A stretch of 64,000 nt of DNA, taken from assembly GCF_016785085.1 (NCBI RefSeq), contig NZ_JAENHO010000001.1:868001-932000 (forward strand), read 5' to 3'. This DNA is from Paractinoplanes lichenicola. Its GTDB lineage: Bacteria; Actinomycetota; Actinomycetes; Mycobacteriales; Micromonosporaceae. The translations under genes were made by a program, and so were the position numbers. Under the pieces are notes generated by a model. The model saw only the letters and a list, made by a program, of their open reading frames with translations. It searched no databases and was not told the origin of the DNA. This document shows positions 34,907-43,292 of the stretch, piece after piece; position 1 is the first letter of the stretch, and each line of letters opens with the position of its first letter.

Positions 34907-36825
34907 GCCACCGCCGGATCGGTCGAGCGGAACACGCTCTCGTCCTCGTCCCAGGCGTTGCCGGTGGCCGTGGCCCGGTCGGTGAGCGTGGCCGCCTTCT
35001 TGTTGCCGACGGCGACGTTGCCGGTGAGCCGGGGCGCCGAGTCGGCCAGCGAGAACCCGTCGCCCCCGTTGCGCCAGGCGGTGTTGCGGGTCAGCCGCAG
35101 GGCGCCGGCGTTGCCCTCGTCGACGAAGCCGTGGTCGGCGTTGTCCCAGGCCGCGTTGTCGCGCAGCACGTGGGCGGCGGCGGGCGCGGGCGAGCCGCCG
35201 CCGAGCACGAACCCGCCGCCGTTGCCCCAGGCCCAGTTGCGCTCGACGGTGACCGGATCGGCGAAGTCGCCCAGGTCGAACCCGTTGTCGGCGTTGCCGA
35301 AGAAGCGGTTGCCGCGCACGACGTTGCCCGCGCCGGAGCCGAACTTCACCGCGAGGCCGACGCCGACTCGCACGTCCCGGTCCGGGTCGTGGTTGCCGAA
35401 GAAGTCGCTGTCGAGCACCTGGTTGCCGGTGGTGCCCGGGCCGCGCAGGACGAGCCCGCCGCGGACGTTGTCGTGGATCGACAGGCGGCGGAACGTGACG
35501 CCGCGACAGGACACACACGCGTACGCCTGGCTGCCCGAGTTTTTGATCTCGAGGCCCTGGACGGTCCAGTAGCCGCCGCGGTGCGTGACGGCCCACCGGT
35601 CGGCCGGGATGCGGGCGGCGTCGATGACCGGCCGCTCGTCGCGATAGTTGGTCAGCGTGATGCGGGCCCGGGCCGTGCCGGGGGTGTCGATGACGGTCTC
35701 CTCGGTCGGCCGATAGGTGCCGCCGCGCAGGGCGATGGTCTGCCCGGGGCGAACCACGGCGACCGCCTTGCCCAGCGTGGCGAAGGGCTTACCGAGGCTG
35801 CCGTCGCCGGAATCGGACCCGGTGGGGGCCACGAAGATCGCGGTGGCGGCGGCCGGGGCGGGTGCCGGGGCGGCCGGGGTCCGCGGGGCCACGGTGGCGG
35901 TCACGGCCGGCTGGACCACCGCGGGGGCCGCTTCGGGGCGGGCGGGCTCGGTGAAGACCGCGTACGCGAACCCGCCGCCGGCGAGTGCGGCCACAGTGGC
36001 CGCGGCGGCGGTGGTCTTGGTGGTCAGCATCGACAGGAACGATCCGGTCGGGGTGGGCAGGGCGACCACCGGCGCCGCACCGAGCAGCAGCTTCTCGGGC
36101 GGCACGAGCCCGCGACGCTGGAGCGAGCAGCGGGCGCACTCGCGGACGTGCCGGGCCAGCCGCTTGCGCCACAGCCCGCTCGGCTCGCCGTCCCAGCCAT
36201 GGGTCAGCTCGGCCAGCCCCGGGCAGCCGGCGGCGGCCAGCGCCCGGGTGACCAGCCGGCTCTCCTCGAGGTGGACCTTCATCCGCTTGACCCGTACGGC
36301 CGTGTGGCGCGGCGTGAGGCCGAGGGCGGCCGCCAGCCCGGCGCGGGTGAGCCGCCCGGCCGCCTCCTGCCACCACAGCGTGAGCAGCCGCCGGTCGTCG
36401 CCGTCGAGCCAGCGGGCCGCCGCGGTCAGCTCGCGCCGCTGGCCCGAGAGCAGCATCTCGGTGACCGACCGGGCGGAGAAGTCGCCGGCCGGGTCGGGCA
36501 CGTCGGCGGTGATCGGCTCCTGGCGCTGCGCGACCCGGCTCCGGGACCGCTGGTGGATCAGCACCTGCCGGTGGGCGACGGCGGACAGCCAGGCCCGGAA
36601 CTTCTCGGGCTCACGTAGCGCCGGCAGGTCCCGCAGCACCTGGAGCACGGTCTCCTGCACCACGTCGTCGACGTCGGCGGGCCGGTCGAGGGCCCGCCCG
36701 ATCACGGCGTAGAGGTACGGCAGCTCGGCGGTCACCAGTTCGTCCCGCGCGGCCCGGTCGCCGGCGCGGGCGGCCTCGATCAGGTCGAGACCGGGCCCGG
36801 CCACCGTCCTCGGCGACCGTCTCAT
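34822..36825 (-). CDS. ECF sigma factor fused to anti-sigma zinc motif, membrane span and extracellular pectate-lyase-like beta-helix
   Basis: 667 residues. Residues 12-95 are sigma region 2 (DVDDVVQETVLQVLRDL, KFRAWLSAVAHR) and 125-190 region 4 (AAALGLTPRHTAVRVKRMK). His226-x3-Cys230-x2-Cys233 (RHVRECARC) is the zinc anti-sigma signature. One helix lies near 272-291, followed by a Pro/Ala linker to 328. The outer half is a right-handed parallel beta-helix: FVAPTGSDSGDGSLGKPFATLGKAV, LRGGTY, and GLAVKFGSGAGNVVRGNRFF resemble PL9 lyases. It is divergent from pectin esterase and pectate lyase. An ATG at 36864 is possible but lacks a ribosome site. Actinobacterial ECF groups with fused membrane and carbohydrate domains are known (ECF52/53 type); this pairing is inferred to be a pectin sensor. 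Confidence 0.88.
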   Translation of the reverse strand: MRRSPRTVAGPGLDLIEAARAGDRAARDELVTAELPYLYAVIGRALDRPADVDDVVQETVLQVLRDLPALREPEKFRAWLSAVAHRQVLIHQRSRSRVAQRQEPITADVPDPAGDFSARSVTEMLLSGQRRELTAAARWLDGDDRRLLTLWWQEAAGRLTRAGLAAALGLTPRHTAVRVKRMKVHLEESRLVTRALAAAGCPGLAELTHGWDGEPSGLWRKRLARHVRECARCSLQRRGLVPPEKLLLGAAPVVALPTPTGSFLSMLTTKTTAAAATVAALAGGGFAYAVFTEPARPEAAPAVVQPAVTATVAPRTPAAPAPAPAAATAIFVAPTGSDSGDGSLGKPFATLGKAVAVVRPGQTIALRGGTYRPTEETVIDTPGTARARITLTNYRDERPVIDAARIPADRWAVTHRGGYWTVQGLEIKNSGSQAYACVSCRGVTFRRLSIHDNVRGGLVLRGPGTTGNQVLDSDFFGNHDPDRDVRVGVGLAVKFGSGAGNVVRGNRFFGNADNGFDLGDFADPVTVERNWAWGNGGGFVLGGGSPAPAAAHVLRDNAAWDNADHGFVDEGNAGALRLTRNTAWRNGGDGFSLADSAPRLTGNVAVGNKKAATLTDRATATGNAWDEDESVFRSTDPAVAQGKRRPGGGLPGSTFLAAPPGLGADLG

Positions 36826-37027
36826 GTGGTGAACGTTAACTTCCCCGACCCGCGTAAGCAACATTCAGATTTTCGGTAATCCACGACCGGCGAAGAACAC
36901 CGCCGACATTTATTCGAACTTTCGGTAATTCGCGCCGGCTTCGCCGACAACGAGAAGACCTTGCTTAACCGGTCAATGTGTCCGCATCATTTCATCGATT
37001 AACGTCGAACTCTTAAAGGGGAACCGG
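36826..37027. promoter_or_regulatory. Divergent control region of the sigma-fusion and pectin genes
   Basis: About 200 bases, distinctly A/T-richer than the surroundings. TTTCGGTAAT occurs at 36871-36880 and again at 36920-36929, and each copy is followed within 30-40 bases by CGCCGACA, so the block is an imperfect 49-base direct repeat. These may be sites for the fused sigma factor or another activator. The ribosome site AAAGGGG (37014-37020) serves the pectinesterase ATG at 37028. Confidence 0.55.
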
Positions 37028-38452
37028 ATGAGACGAAGCATCGCCGCGGGAGCGTCAGTGCTAGCCGTGGCCGTGGTTTCGGCGTGGCCGCCGGCCGCCG
37101 CCGCGGCCACCCCGGTCGCGGGCGGCGTCTACACCCTCGCGTCGGCCTCCAGCGGCAAATGCGTCCAAGCCGCCGACACCGGCAACGGCGGCCTGCTGAC
37201 CCAGGTCGCGTGCAGCACCACCAACACCGCACAACTGTTCACGGCGGCATCGCAGAACGGCGCGTTCGGCCTCACGAACAGCGCCAGCGGCAAGTGCCTC
37301 GACGTGCCGTACTCGTCCACCGAGACCGGCACGCAGTTGTGGCAGTGGACGTGTGGCGCCAGCGCCAATCAGACCTGGCAGCTGACCGCCTCGACCGCGG
37401 CCGCGGGAAAATACCTGGTCAAGAGCGCCGCCAACGGATTGTGCGTGAGCAACAAGGACGGCTCGACGGCCGGCAACAACCCGATCGTCCAGGAGCCGTG
37501 CGCCGACGTCGCCCGCATGCAGTGGACGTTCAACCAGGTCGGCGGCACGACCACGCCACCGGCCGGGTCGGTGGTCGTGGCCAAGGACGGCAGCGGTCAG
37601 TACACGACGGTGCAGGCCGCGATCAACGCCGTGCCGGCGAACAACACCACCCGCCGGGTCATCTCGATCAAGCCCGGCACCTATCGGGAGATCGTCACGA
37701 TCCCGGCCAACAAGCCGCTGATCACGCTGCAGGGGCTCGGCACGTCGAACGCGCAGACGACCATCGTCAGCAACCGCGACGCGGGGCACTTCGGGTTGCA
37801 GGGCAGCGGCACCGTGCAGGCGTACGGGAGGGAATTGGTGGTCTCGAATCTGACGATCACCAACGATTACGACGAGAACACCTATGAGACGGGCGACCAG
37901 GCTTTGGCGCTGTATCTCGACGCCGACCGGGCCCGGTTCGACAACGTGCGGCTGCTCGGCGATCAGGACACGTTCCTGGTCGACAACAACGCCCGTACGT
38001 ATTTCACGAACTCCTACATCGAGGGCACGGTCGACTTCATCTTCGGCGCCGGGATCGCGGTGTTCAGCAACAGCCGCATCCACGAGAAGCGCTCCACCGG
38101 CGGCCCGCTCACCGCGGCCAGCACCCCGGCCGAGAAGACGTACGGGTTCCTCTTCTACAAATGCACGGTCACCGGCACCGGGACGAACAACACGACGCTG
38201 GGCCGGCCTTGGCGGCAGGGCGCACAGGTGCTGTTCCGCGAGTCCAATCTGTCGAACACGATCCGCACCGCGCAGCCGTGGACCGACATGTCCACCAACA
38301 CCTGGCAGAACGCCCGCTTCACCGAATACAAGAACACCGGCGCCGGAGCAGGAACCGGCAGCAACCGCCCGCAATTGAGCGACTCGCAGGCGGCCAATTA
38401 CACCCCACAGAAGTATCTGGCCGGCGCCGACGGCTGGAACCCGGTCGGCTGA
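37028..38452 (+). CDS. Secreted pectin methylesterase (CE8) with N-terminal ricin-type lectin domain
   Basis: 474 residues: signal peptide (to about 27), one ricin/CBM13 beta-trefoil (27-170), a short linker and the CE8 catalytic beta-helix (185-474). Active-site landmarks: LLGDQDTFLVDNNARTYF, GTVDFIFGAG (catalytic Asp) and LGRPWRQGAQVLF. It removes methyl esters from homogalacturonan, making it a better substrate for the pectate lyase encoded 11 bases downstream. The sigma-fusion gene is divergent. The ricin module is nearly identical to that of the lyase. Confidence 0.95.
   Translation: MRRSIAAGASVLAVAVVSAWPPAAAAATPVAGGVYTLASASSGKCVQAADTGNGGLLTQVACSTTNTAQLFTAASQNGAFGLTNSASGKCLDVPYSSTETGTQLWQWTCGASANQTWQLTASTAAAGKYLVKSAANGLCVSNKDGSTAGNNPIVQEPCADVARMQWTFNQVGGTTTPPAGSVVVAKDGSGQYTTVQAAINAVPANNTTRRVISIKPGTYREIVTIPANKPLITLQGLGTSNAQTTIVSNRDAGHFGLQGSGTVQAYGRELVVSNLTITNDYDENTYETGDQALALYLDADRARFDNVRLLGDQDTFLVDNNARTYFTNSYIEGTVDFIFGAGIAVFSNSRIHEKRSTGGPLTAASTPAEKTYGFLFYKCTVTGTGTNNTTLGRPWRQGAQVLFRESNLSNTIRTAQPWTDMSTNTWQNARFTEYKNTGAGAGTGSNRPQLSDSQAANYTPQKYLAGADGWNPVG
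37106..37537 (+). repeat. Ricin-module direct repeat, copy 1
   Basis: 432 bases (144 codons) that align without gaps with 38533-38964. The two encoded domains differ at only 7 of 144 residues by eye (for example Asp/Gly, Tyr/Asn, Glu/Ala). This implies recent duplication or ongoing gene conversion between neighbouring genes. Confidence 0.95.
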
Positions 38453-38463
38453 AAGGGATGACT

Positions 38464-39879
38464 ATGAAACGTAAACTGCTCCTCCCCCTCGCCCTAGTGC
38501 TGGCCCTGCTGCCGATCACGCCCGCGGCCGCGGCCACCCCGATCGCGGGCGGCGTCTACACGCTCGCGTCGGCCTCCAGCGGCAAATGCGTCCAGGCCGC
38601 CGGCACCGGCAACGGCGGCCTGCTGACCCAGGTCGCGTGCAGCACCACCAACACGAGCCAACTGTTCACGGCGGCATCGCAGAACGGCGCGTTCGGCCTT
38701 ACCAACAGCGCCAGCGGCAAGTGCCTCGACGTGCCGAACTCGTCCACCGCGACCGGCACCCAGCTGTGGCAGTGGACCTGCGGGGCCAGCGCGAACCAGA
38801 CCTGGCAGCTGACCGCCTCGACCGCGGCCGCGGGAAAATACCTCATCAAGAGCGCCGCCAACGGGTTGTGCGTCAGCAACAAGGACGGCTCCACGGCGGG
38901 CAACAACCCGATCGTCCAGGAGCCGTGCTCGGACGTCGCCCGCATGCAGTGGACGTTCAACCAGATCAGTGGGCCGGGCACGGGCGGGCGCTGGTCCAAC
39001 ACCGCCGACGGGTTCTCGCAGGGCACGACCGGCGGCGCGGGCGGCACGACGGTCACCGTCACCACCTACGCGGACCTGTTGCGCTACGCGACGGCGGCCG
39101 AGGCGTACGTCATTCGCGTCTCAGGAACGATCACTGTCACCCCGTACGGGAATGAGATCGCGGTCAAGTCGAACAAGACGATCGTCGGCGTGGGCACGAC
39201 CGGGCGGATCAAGAACGGCGGGTTCTTCCTCGGGGCGGGCGTGCGCAACGTGATCATCCGCAACCTGACCATCGGCGACACCGCGATGGCGTCCGACGAC
39301 CCGGACGACAAGGACTTCGACTACGACGGCATCCAGATGGACACCGCGTCGAACGTCTGGATCGACCACAACACGTTCACGAACATCAACGACGGCTACA
39401 TCGACAGCCGCAAGGACAGCACGAACATCACCGTCTCGTGGAACCGGCTGGGCGACCACAACAAGACGTTCGGCATCGGCTGGACCACCAACGTGACCGC
39501 GCGGATGACGATCCACCACAACTGGATCTACAACTCCAACCAGCGCAACCCGAGCGCCGACAACCTGCAGTACGCCCACCTCTACAACAACTATCTGAAC
39601 AACATCACCTCGTACGGCAACTACGCGCGCGGGGCGACCAAGATGGTGATCGAGAACAGCTACTTCGACAAGGTCAAAAACCCGTACTACCCCGACACGG
39701 CCACCGGCGCCCAGCTGCGGCAGAACGGCAGCACCGTGGTCAACTCGAGCGGCCGCCAGGAGACGAGCGGCTCGGCGTTCACCCCGAGCAGCTTCTACTC
39801 GTACACCCTGGACCCGACGGCCAACGTGCCGAGCCTGGTCCGTCAGTATTCCGGGCCCCAGGCCGACATCGTGATGTGA
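38464..39879 (+). CDS. Secreted pectate lyase (PL1) with N-terminal ricin-type lectin domain
   Basis: 471 residues: signal peptide (to about 23), ricin/CBM13 domain (24-167) and PL1 beta-helix (about 175-471). Lyase landmarks are DYDGIQMDTASNVWIDHNTF (calcium site and the vWiDH motif), DGYIDSRKDSTNITVSWN and HHNWIYNSNQRNPSAD (catalytic Arg region). It cleaves de-esterified pectin by beta-elimination outside the cell. The ATG at 38464 is chosen over the one at 38458 because AAAGGG is correctly spaced. It is in an operon with the esterase and is followed by a strong hairpin. Confidence 0.95.
   Translation: MKRKLLLPLALVLALLPITPAAAATPIAGGVYTLASASSGKCVQAAGTGNGGLLTQVACSTTNTSQLFTAASQNGAFGLTNSASGKCLDVPNSSTATGTQLWQWTCGASANQTWQLTASTAAAGKYLIKSAANGLCVSNKDGSTAGNNPIVQEPCSDVARMQWTFNQISGPGTGGRWSNTADGFSQGTTGGAGGTTVTVTTYADLLRYATAAEAYVIRVSGTITVTPYGNEIAVKSNKTIVGVGTTGRIKNGGFFLGAGVRNVIIRNLTIGDTAMASDDPDDKDFDYDGIQMDTASNVWIDHNTFTNINDGYIDSRKDSTNITVSWNRLGDHNKTFGIGWTTNVTARMTIHHNWIYNSNQRNPSADNLQYAHLYNNYLNNITSYGNYARGATKMVIENSYFDKVKNPYYPDTATGAQLRQNGSTVVNSSGRQETSGSAFTPSSFYSYTLDPTANVPSLVRQYSGPQADIVM
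38533..38964 (+). repeat. Ricin-module direct repeat, copy 2
   Basis: Partner of 37106-37537, of identical length with no indels. The sequence on either side (signal peptides, catalytic domains) is unrelated, so the duplicated unit is the lectin module alone. Confidence 0.95.
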
Positions 39880-39887
39880 CCGCCCGC

Positions 39888-39916
39888 GCTGCCGGCCGGG
39901 CAATCCGGCCGGCAGC
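39888..39916. terminator. Bidirectional hairpin between pectate lyase and alcohol dehydrogenase genes
   Basis: GCTGCCGGCCGG (39888-39899) and CCGGCCGGCAGC (39905-39916) form a perfect 12-bp stem over a 5-base loop. It lies between two convergent stops and can end transcription from both sides. Confidence 0.8.
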
Positions 39917-39923
39917 AGGGAGG

Positions 39924-40946
39924 TCAGGGGCGGAGGAGGGCCTTGATCGCGCGGCGCTCGTCCATCGCCCGGTAGCCCTCGGCCGCCTGGTCGAGGGGCA
40001 GGTCGAGGTCGAAGACGCGGCCCGGGTCGATCGTGCGGTCGCCGATCATCTCCATCAGGTCGGGCAGGAACCGGCGTACGGGGGCCGGGCCGCCCTGCAG
40101 GCGCACCAGCGACCAGAACATCTCCATGCCCGAGAGGCTGACGTCGTGGGTGACGCCGACGAAGCCCACGCTGCCGCCGGGCCGGGCCGACCGGATGGCC
40201 TGCTCCATCGACTGCTGGGTGCCGACCGCCTCGACGACCGAGTGCGCGCCCAGCCCGTTCGTCATCTCCTTGATCCGGGCGATGCCCTCGTCGCCGCGCT
40301 CGGTGACGATGTCGGTCGCCCCGAACTCGAGCGCCAGCTTCTGCCGGTCGGCGTGCCGGCTCATCGCGATGATCCGCTCCGCGCCGAGCTGCCGGGCGGC
40401 CAGGACGGCGAGCAGGCCGACCGCGCCGTCGCCGACGACCGCGACCGTTTTGCCCGGTCCGGCCTCGGCCGCGGTGGCGGCGAACCAGCCGGTGCCGAGC
40501 ACGTCGGAGGCGGCCAGATAGCTCGGGATCAGCTCGGCCGGGGGCACCTCGGGCGTGGCCACGAGCGTGCCGTCGGCCAGCGGCACCCGCAGGAACTCGG
40601 CCTGGGCACCGAGCGCGCCCATGGGCACCCGGTGCAGGCACGCGCTCTGATAGCCGGCCCGGCAGACCTCGCACGTGTTGTCGGAGGCCCAGAACGAGCC
40701 GACGACGAACTGGCCCGGGCGCAGGGTCGAGACCTCGGAGCCGACCTCCTCGACGACGCCGACATACTCGTGGCCCATCGGGGACGGCTCGGTGACCGGC
40801 TGGATCCCCCGATAGGGCCACAGGTCGGAGCCGCACACGCAGGCCGCCGAGACCCGGATGATCGCGTCGGTCGGCGCCTCGATCCGCGGGTCGTCCCGGT
40901 TCTCGACGCGCACGTCGCCGGGGGTATGAAGCACTGCACCACGCAT
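39924..40946 (-). CDS. Zinc-dependent alcohol dehydrogenase family protein
   Basis: 340 residues of the medium-chain dehydrogenase fold. Zinc-site residues: CGSDLWPYRG and MGHEYVGVVEEVG; structural Cys cluster NTCEVCRAGYQSACLH. The NAD(P) loop is VAVVGDGAVGLLAVLAA. The substrate is not evident; relatives are often called glutathione-independent formaldehyde or sugar-alcohol dehydrogenases. The upstream 100 bases hold a small palindrome. It is not obviously linked to the pectin genes, which are convergent. Confidence 0.9.
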   Translation of the reverse strand: MRGAVLHTPGDVRVENRDDPRIEAPTDAIIRVSAACVCGSDLWPYRGIQPVTEPSPMGHEYVGVVEEVGSEVSTLRPGQFVVGSFWASDNTCEVCRAGYQSACLHRVPMGALGAQAEFLRVPLADGTLVATPEVPPAELIPSYLAASDVLGTGWFAATAAEAGPGKTVAVVGDGAVGLLAVLAARQLGAERIIAMSRHADRQKLALEFGATDIVTERGDEGIARIKEMTNGLGAHSVVEAVGTQQSMEQAIRSARPGGSVGFVGVTHDVSLSGMEMFWSLVRLQGGPAPVRRFLPDLMEMIGDRTIDPGRVFDLDLPLDQAAEGYRAMDERRAIKALLRP

Positions 40947-41028
40947 GACGTTCTCCCTGACTCACAGCCGTACTGACCGTTCCAGCAAAGCCCGCCGAGC
41001 GTCCCCGCGGGAGTCCCTGACGAAACGT

Positions 41029-41041
41029 GTACTGCCAGTAC
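41029..41041 (-). promoter_or_regulatory. Small palindrome upstream of the alcohol dehydrogenase
   Basis: GTACT-GCC-AGTAC is a perfect 5-bp inverted repeat 83 bases before the dehydrogenase ATG. A half-site GTACTG recurs at 40963-40968. It may be an operator; the regulator is unknown. Confidence 0.3.
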
Positions 41042-41046
41042 CCCCG

Positions 41047-41613
41047 TCAGGTGACCGGGCGGCCGAACGGCGCCCAGCGGAGGGCACGCTGCACCGCGGC
41101 CTGGACTTTCTCGGGTTCGATCTCGGTGACGACGACGCCGTAGATCATGCGGTGGACCAGCAGCACGTCGTCGACGGTGACCGCGGGGCCGACCAGGCCG
41201 GCCTGCTGGGCGCGGGGCAGGGTCGCCTCGAGGACGGCCTGCAGGCGGCGGCCGCCGGTGTAATCGGGCAGGCTGCGCCGGGCGTCGACCGCCATCTCGA
41301 CGAACGCCGCCGAGTCGACCGTCAGCGCGACGAGCCGCTCCCACAGGCGGCCGAAGGCCCCCGCGTCGGGCTCGGCCCCGATCGCCTCGAGCTCGGCCAG
41401 GTTGTCCTCGAAGACCGCGAAGGCCAGGTCGAGCCGGGTCGGGAAATGCCGGTAGAGCACGCCCTGGCCGACCCCGGCCTCTTTCGCGATCGCGCTGAGC
41501 GGCACGTGATAGCCGCGCTCGGTGAACAGCCGCCACGCCGCGTCGAGGATCGCCTGCCGATTCTGCGAGGCGACGGCCGGACCCCTGTTGACGCGGCCGC
41601 CTGAGCTGGTCAT
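41047..41613 (-). CDS. TetR family regulator of the KstD-like gene
   Basis: 188 residues. The helix-turn-helix reads AILDAAWRLFTERGYHVPLSAIAKEAGVGQGVLYRHFPTRLDL, followed by a TetR ligand domain. It is divergent from the flavoprotein gene with a perfect 18-base palindrome between the two starts, so it probably represses that gene and itself. A steroid-like or CoA ligand is plausible from its neighbour but unproven. Confidence 0.9.
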   Translation of the reverse strand: MTSSGGRVNRGPAVASQNRQAILDAAWRLFTERGYHVPLSAIAKEAGVGQGVLYRHFPTRLDLAFAVFEDNLAELEAIGAEPDAGAFGRLWERLVALTVDSAAFVEMAVDARRSLPDYTGGRRLQAVLEATLPRAQQAGLVGPAVTVDDVLLVHRMIYGVVVTEIEPEKVQAAVQRALRWAPFGRPVT

Positions 41614-41629
41614 GCTGGCACTCTAGCAA

Positions 41630-41647
41630 CCGGACAACACTGTCCGG
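41630..41647. promoter_or_regulatory. TetR operator between regulator and flavoprotein
   Basis: CCGGACA, four bases (ACAC), TGTCCGG: a perfect 7-bp inverted repeat centred in the 53-base divergent gap, with GGAGGG (ribosome site of the flavoprotein) six bases beyond it. Its position fits repression of both genes. Confidence 0.7.
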
Positions 41648-41666
41648 ATGACCGGAGGGCGGCGCC

Positions 41667-43292
41667 ATGACCGACGCTTTTGATCACACGTACGACGTAG
41701 TTGTCGTCGGCAGCGGCGGCGCGGGCTTCGCCACCGCGCTCGGGGCCGTCGACGCCGGGCTGAGCGTCCTGCTGGTCGAGGGCGGCGCCAAGTGGGGCGG
41801 CAGCACGGCGATGTCGGGCGGCGGCATGTGGCTGCCGGACAACCCGCTGATGCGGCGCGCGAACGTGCGCGACTCCCGCGACGAGGCGCTCGCCTACCTG
41901 GAGGCCACGGTCGGCGACGCCTCGACCCGCGAGCGCAAGGAGGCGTTCGTCGACGGGGTGGCGGATTTCGTCACCACGGCCGAGAAGCACGGCATGGTGT
42001 TCGCCCGGGCCACCGACTACCCCGACTACTACCCGGAGCTGCCCGGCGGCAAGATCGGGCGGGGCATCGAGGTCAAGCCGCTGAACGCGAAGGTGATCGG
42101 CGACTGGTGGAAGACCGTCAACGTGCCCGCGGCCATGCCGGTCAAGACCGACGACGTGTGGCTGCTCGGCCGGGCCTGGTCCACCCCGTCGGGCTTCCGG
42201 CGCGGCGCCCAGCTCGTCTTCCGCGTGGCCGGCGGTCTCGTCCGCGGGCAGCGGCTGGTCGGCATCGGCGCGGGCCTGGCCACCTCGTTCCTGCGGGCGG
42301 TGGTGCTCGAGGGCAAGGTCCCGCTGTGGCTCAACGCGCCGCTGGAGGAGTTGCTGACCGAGGACGGCCGGGTCGTCGGCGTCCGGGTCACGCGCGACGG
42401 CAAGCCGGTGACGGTCGGGGCCACCCGGGGCGTCATGCTGGCCGGCGGCGGCTTCGACCACAACACCGACTGGCGGCGCAAGCACCACGGCATCGAGGGC
42501 GCGCCCTCGGGCAACCCCGGCAACCGGGGCCGCCCGATCGAGATCGCCCAGCAGGCGGGCGCGGCCGTCGACCTGATGGACGACGCCTGGTGGGGCGCCT
42601 CGGTCGCGGCGGCCCCCGGCCACGAGCCGGCCTTCATCGTCGGCGAGCGGTCCCTGCCGTACTCGATCATCGTCGACGCCCGCGGGGACCGGTTCGCCAA
42701 CGAGTCGGAGTCCTACGTCGACCTCGGCCATCACATGCTGGAGCACGACAAGGACGGCGCCTACTGGATGATCGCCGACGCCCGGCACGCCCGCCGCTAC
42801 CTGCGCACGTTCGCGCTCGACCCGCGCAAGAACAAGGCCATGCGCGAGGCCGGGATCCTGGCCAAGGCGCCCACCCTGGCCGCGCTGGCCGGCCGGATCG
42901 GCGTCGAGCCGGGGCGGCTGCGGGCCACGGTCGAGCGGTTCAACGGCTTCGCCCGCTCCGGCGTCGACGGCGACTTCGGCCGCGGCAACTCGGCCTACGA
43001 CCGCTACTACGGCGACCCGACCGTGCACCCCAACCCGTGCCTGGGCCCGCTCGAGAAGGGCCCGTTCACCGCGTTCAAGGTGGTCATCGGCGACCTCGGC
43101 ACCAAGGGCGGCGTGCTCACCGACCCCGACGGGCGCGCGCTGCGTGAGGACGGCACGGTCATCGACGGCCTCTACGCCGCGGGCAACAACTCGGCCTCGG
43201 TGATGGGCCGCACCTATCCCGGGCCGGGCTCGACGATCGGCCCCGCGGTGGTCTTCGGGCTGCGCGCGGCCCGGCACATGGCCCGCGGCTGA
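41667..43292 (+). CDS. FAD-dependent oxidoreductase, 3-ketosteroid delta-1-dehydrogenase-like
   Basis: 541 residues. The FAD fold starts DVVVVGSGGAGFATALGAVDAG; GGSTAMSGGGMWLP and the end GLYAAGNNSASVMGRTYPGPGSTIGPAVVFG are KstD/fumarate-reductase features, with Tyr and Gly of TYPGPGSTIG matching the catalytic Tyr-Gly of KstD. It would introduce a 1,2 double bond into 3-ketosteroids or a similar cyclic ketone. No other steroid gene is present in the window, so the substrate is uncertain. Start ATG after GGAGGG. Confidence 0.88.
   Translation: MTDAFDHTYDVVVVGSGGAGFATALGAVDAGLSVLLVEGGAKWGGSTAMSGGGMWLPDNPLMRRANVRDSRDEALAYLEATVGDASTRERKEAFVDGVADFVTTAEKHGMVFARATDYPDYYPELPGGKIGRGIEVKPLNAKVIGDWWKTVNVPAAMPVKTDDVWLLGRAWSTPSGFRRGAQLVFRVAGGLVRGQRLVGIGAGLATSFLRAVVLEGKVPLWLNAPLEELLTEDGRVVGVRVTRDGKPVTVGATRGVMLAGGGFDHNTDWRRKHHGIEGAPSGNPGNRGRPIEIAQQAGAAVDLMDDAWWGASVAAAPGHEPAFIVGERSLPYSIIVDARGDRFANESESYVDLGHHMLEHDKDGAYWMIADARHARRYLRTFALDPRKNKAMREAGILAKAPTLAALAGRIGVEPGRLRATVERFNGFARSGVDGDFGRGNSAYDRYYGDPTVHPNPCLGPLEKGPFTAFKVVIGDLGTKGGVLTDPDGRALREDGTVIDGLYAAGNNSASVMGRTYPGPGSTIGPAVVFGLRAARHMARG

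Noticed and set aside
33685..36618. Long plus-strand open frame crossing three genes
   Set aside because: It overlaps the sigma, dehalogenase-like and sigma-fusion genes in other frames and shows no recognisable domain.
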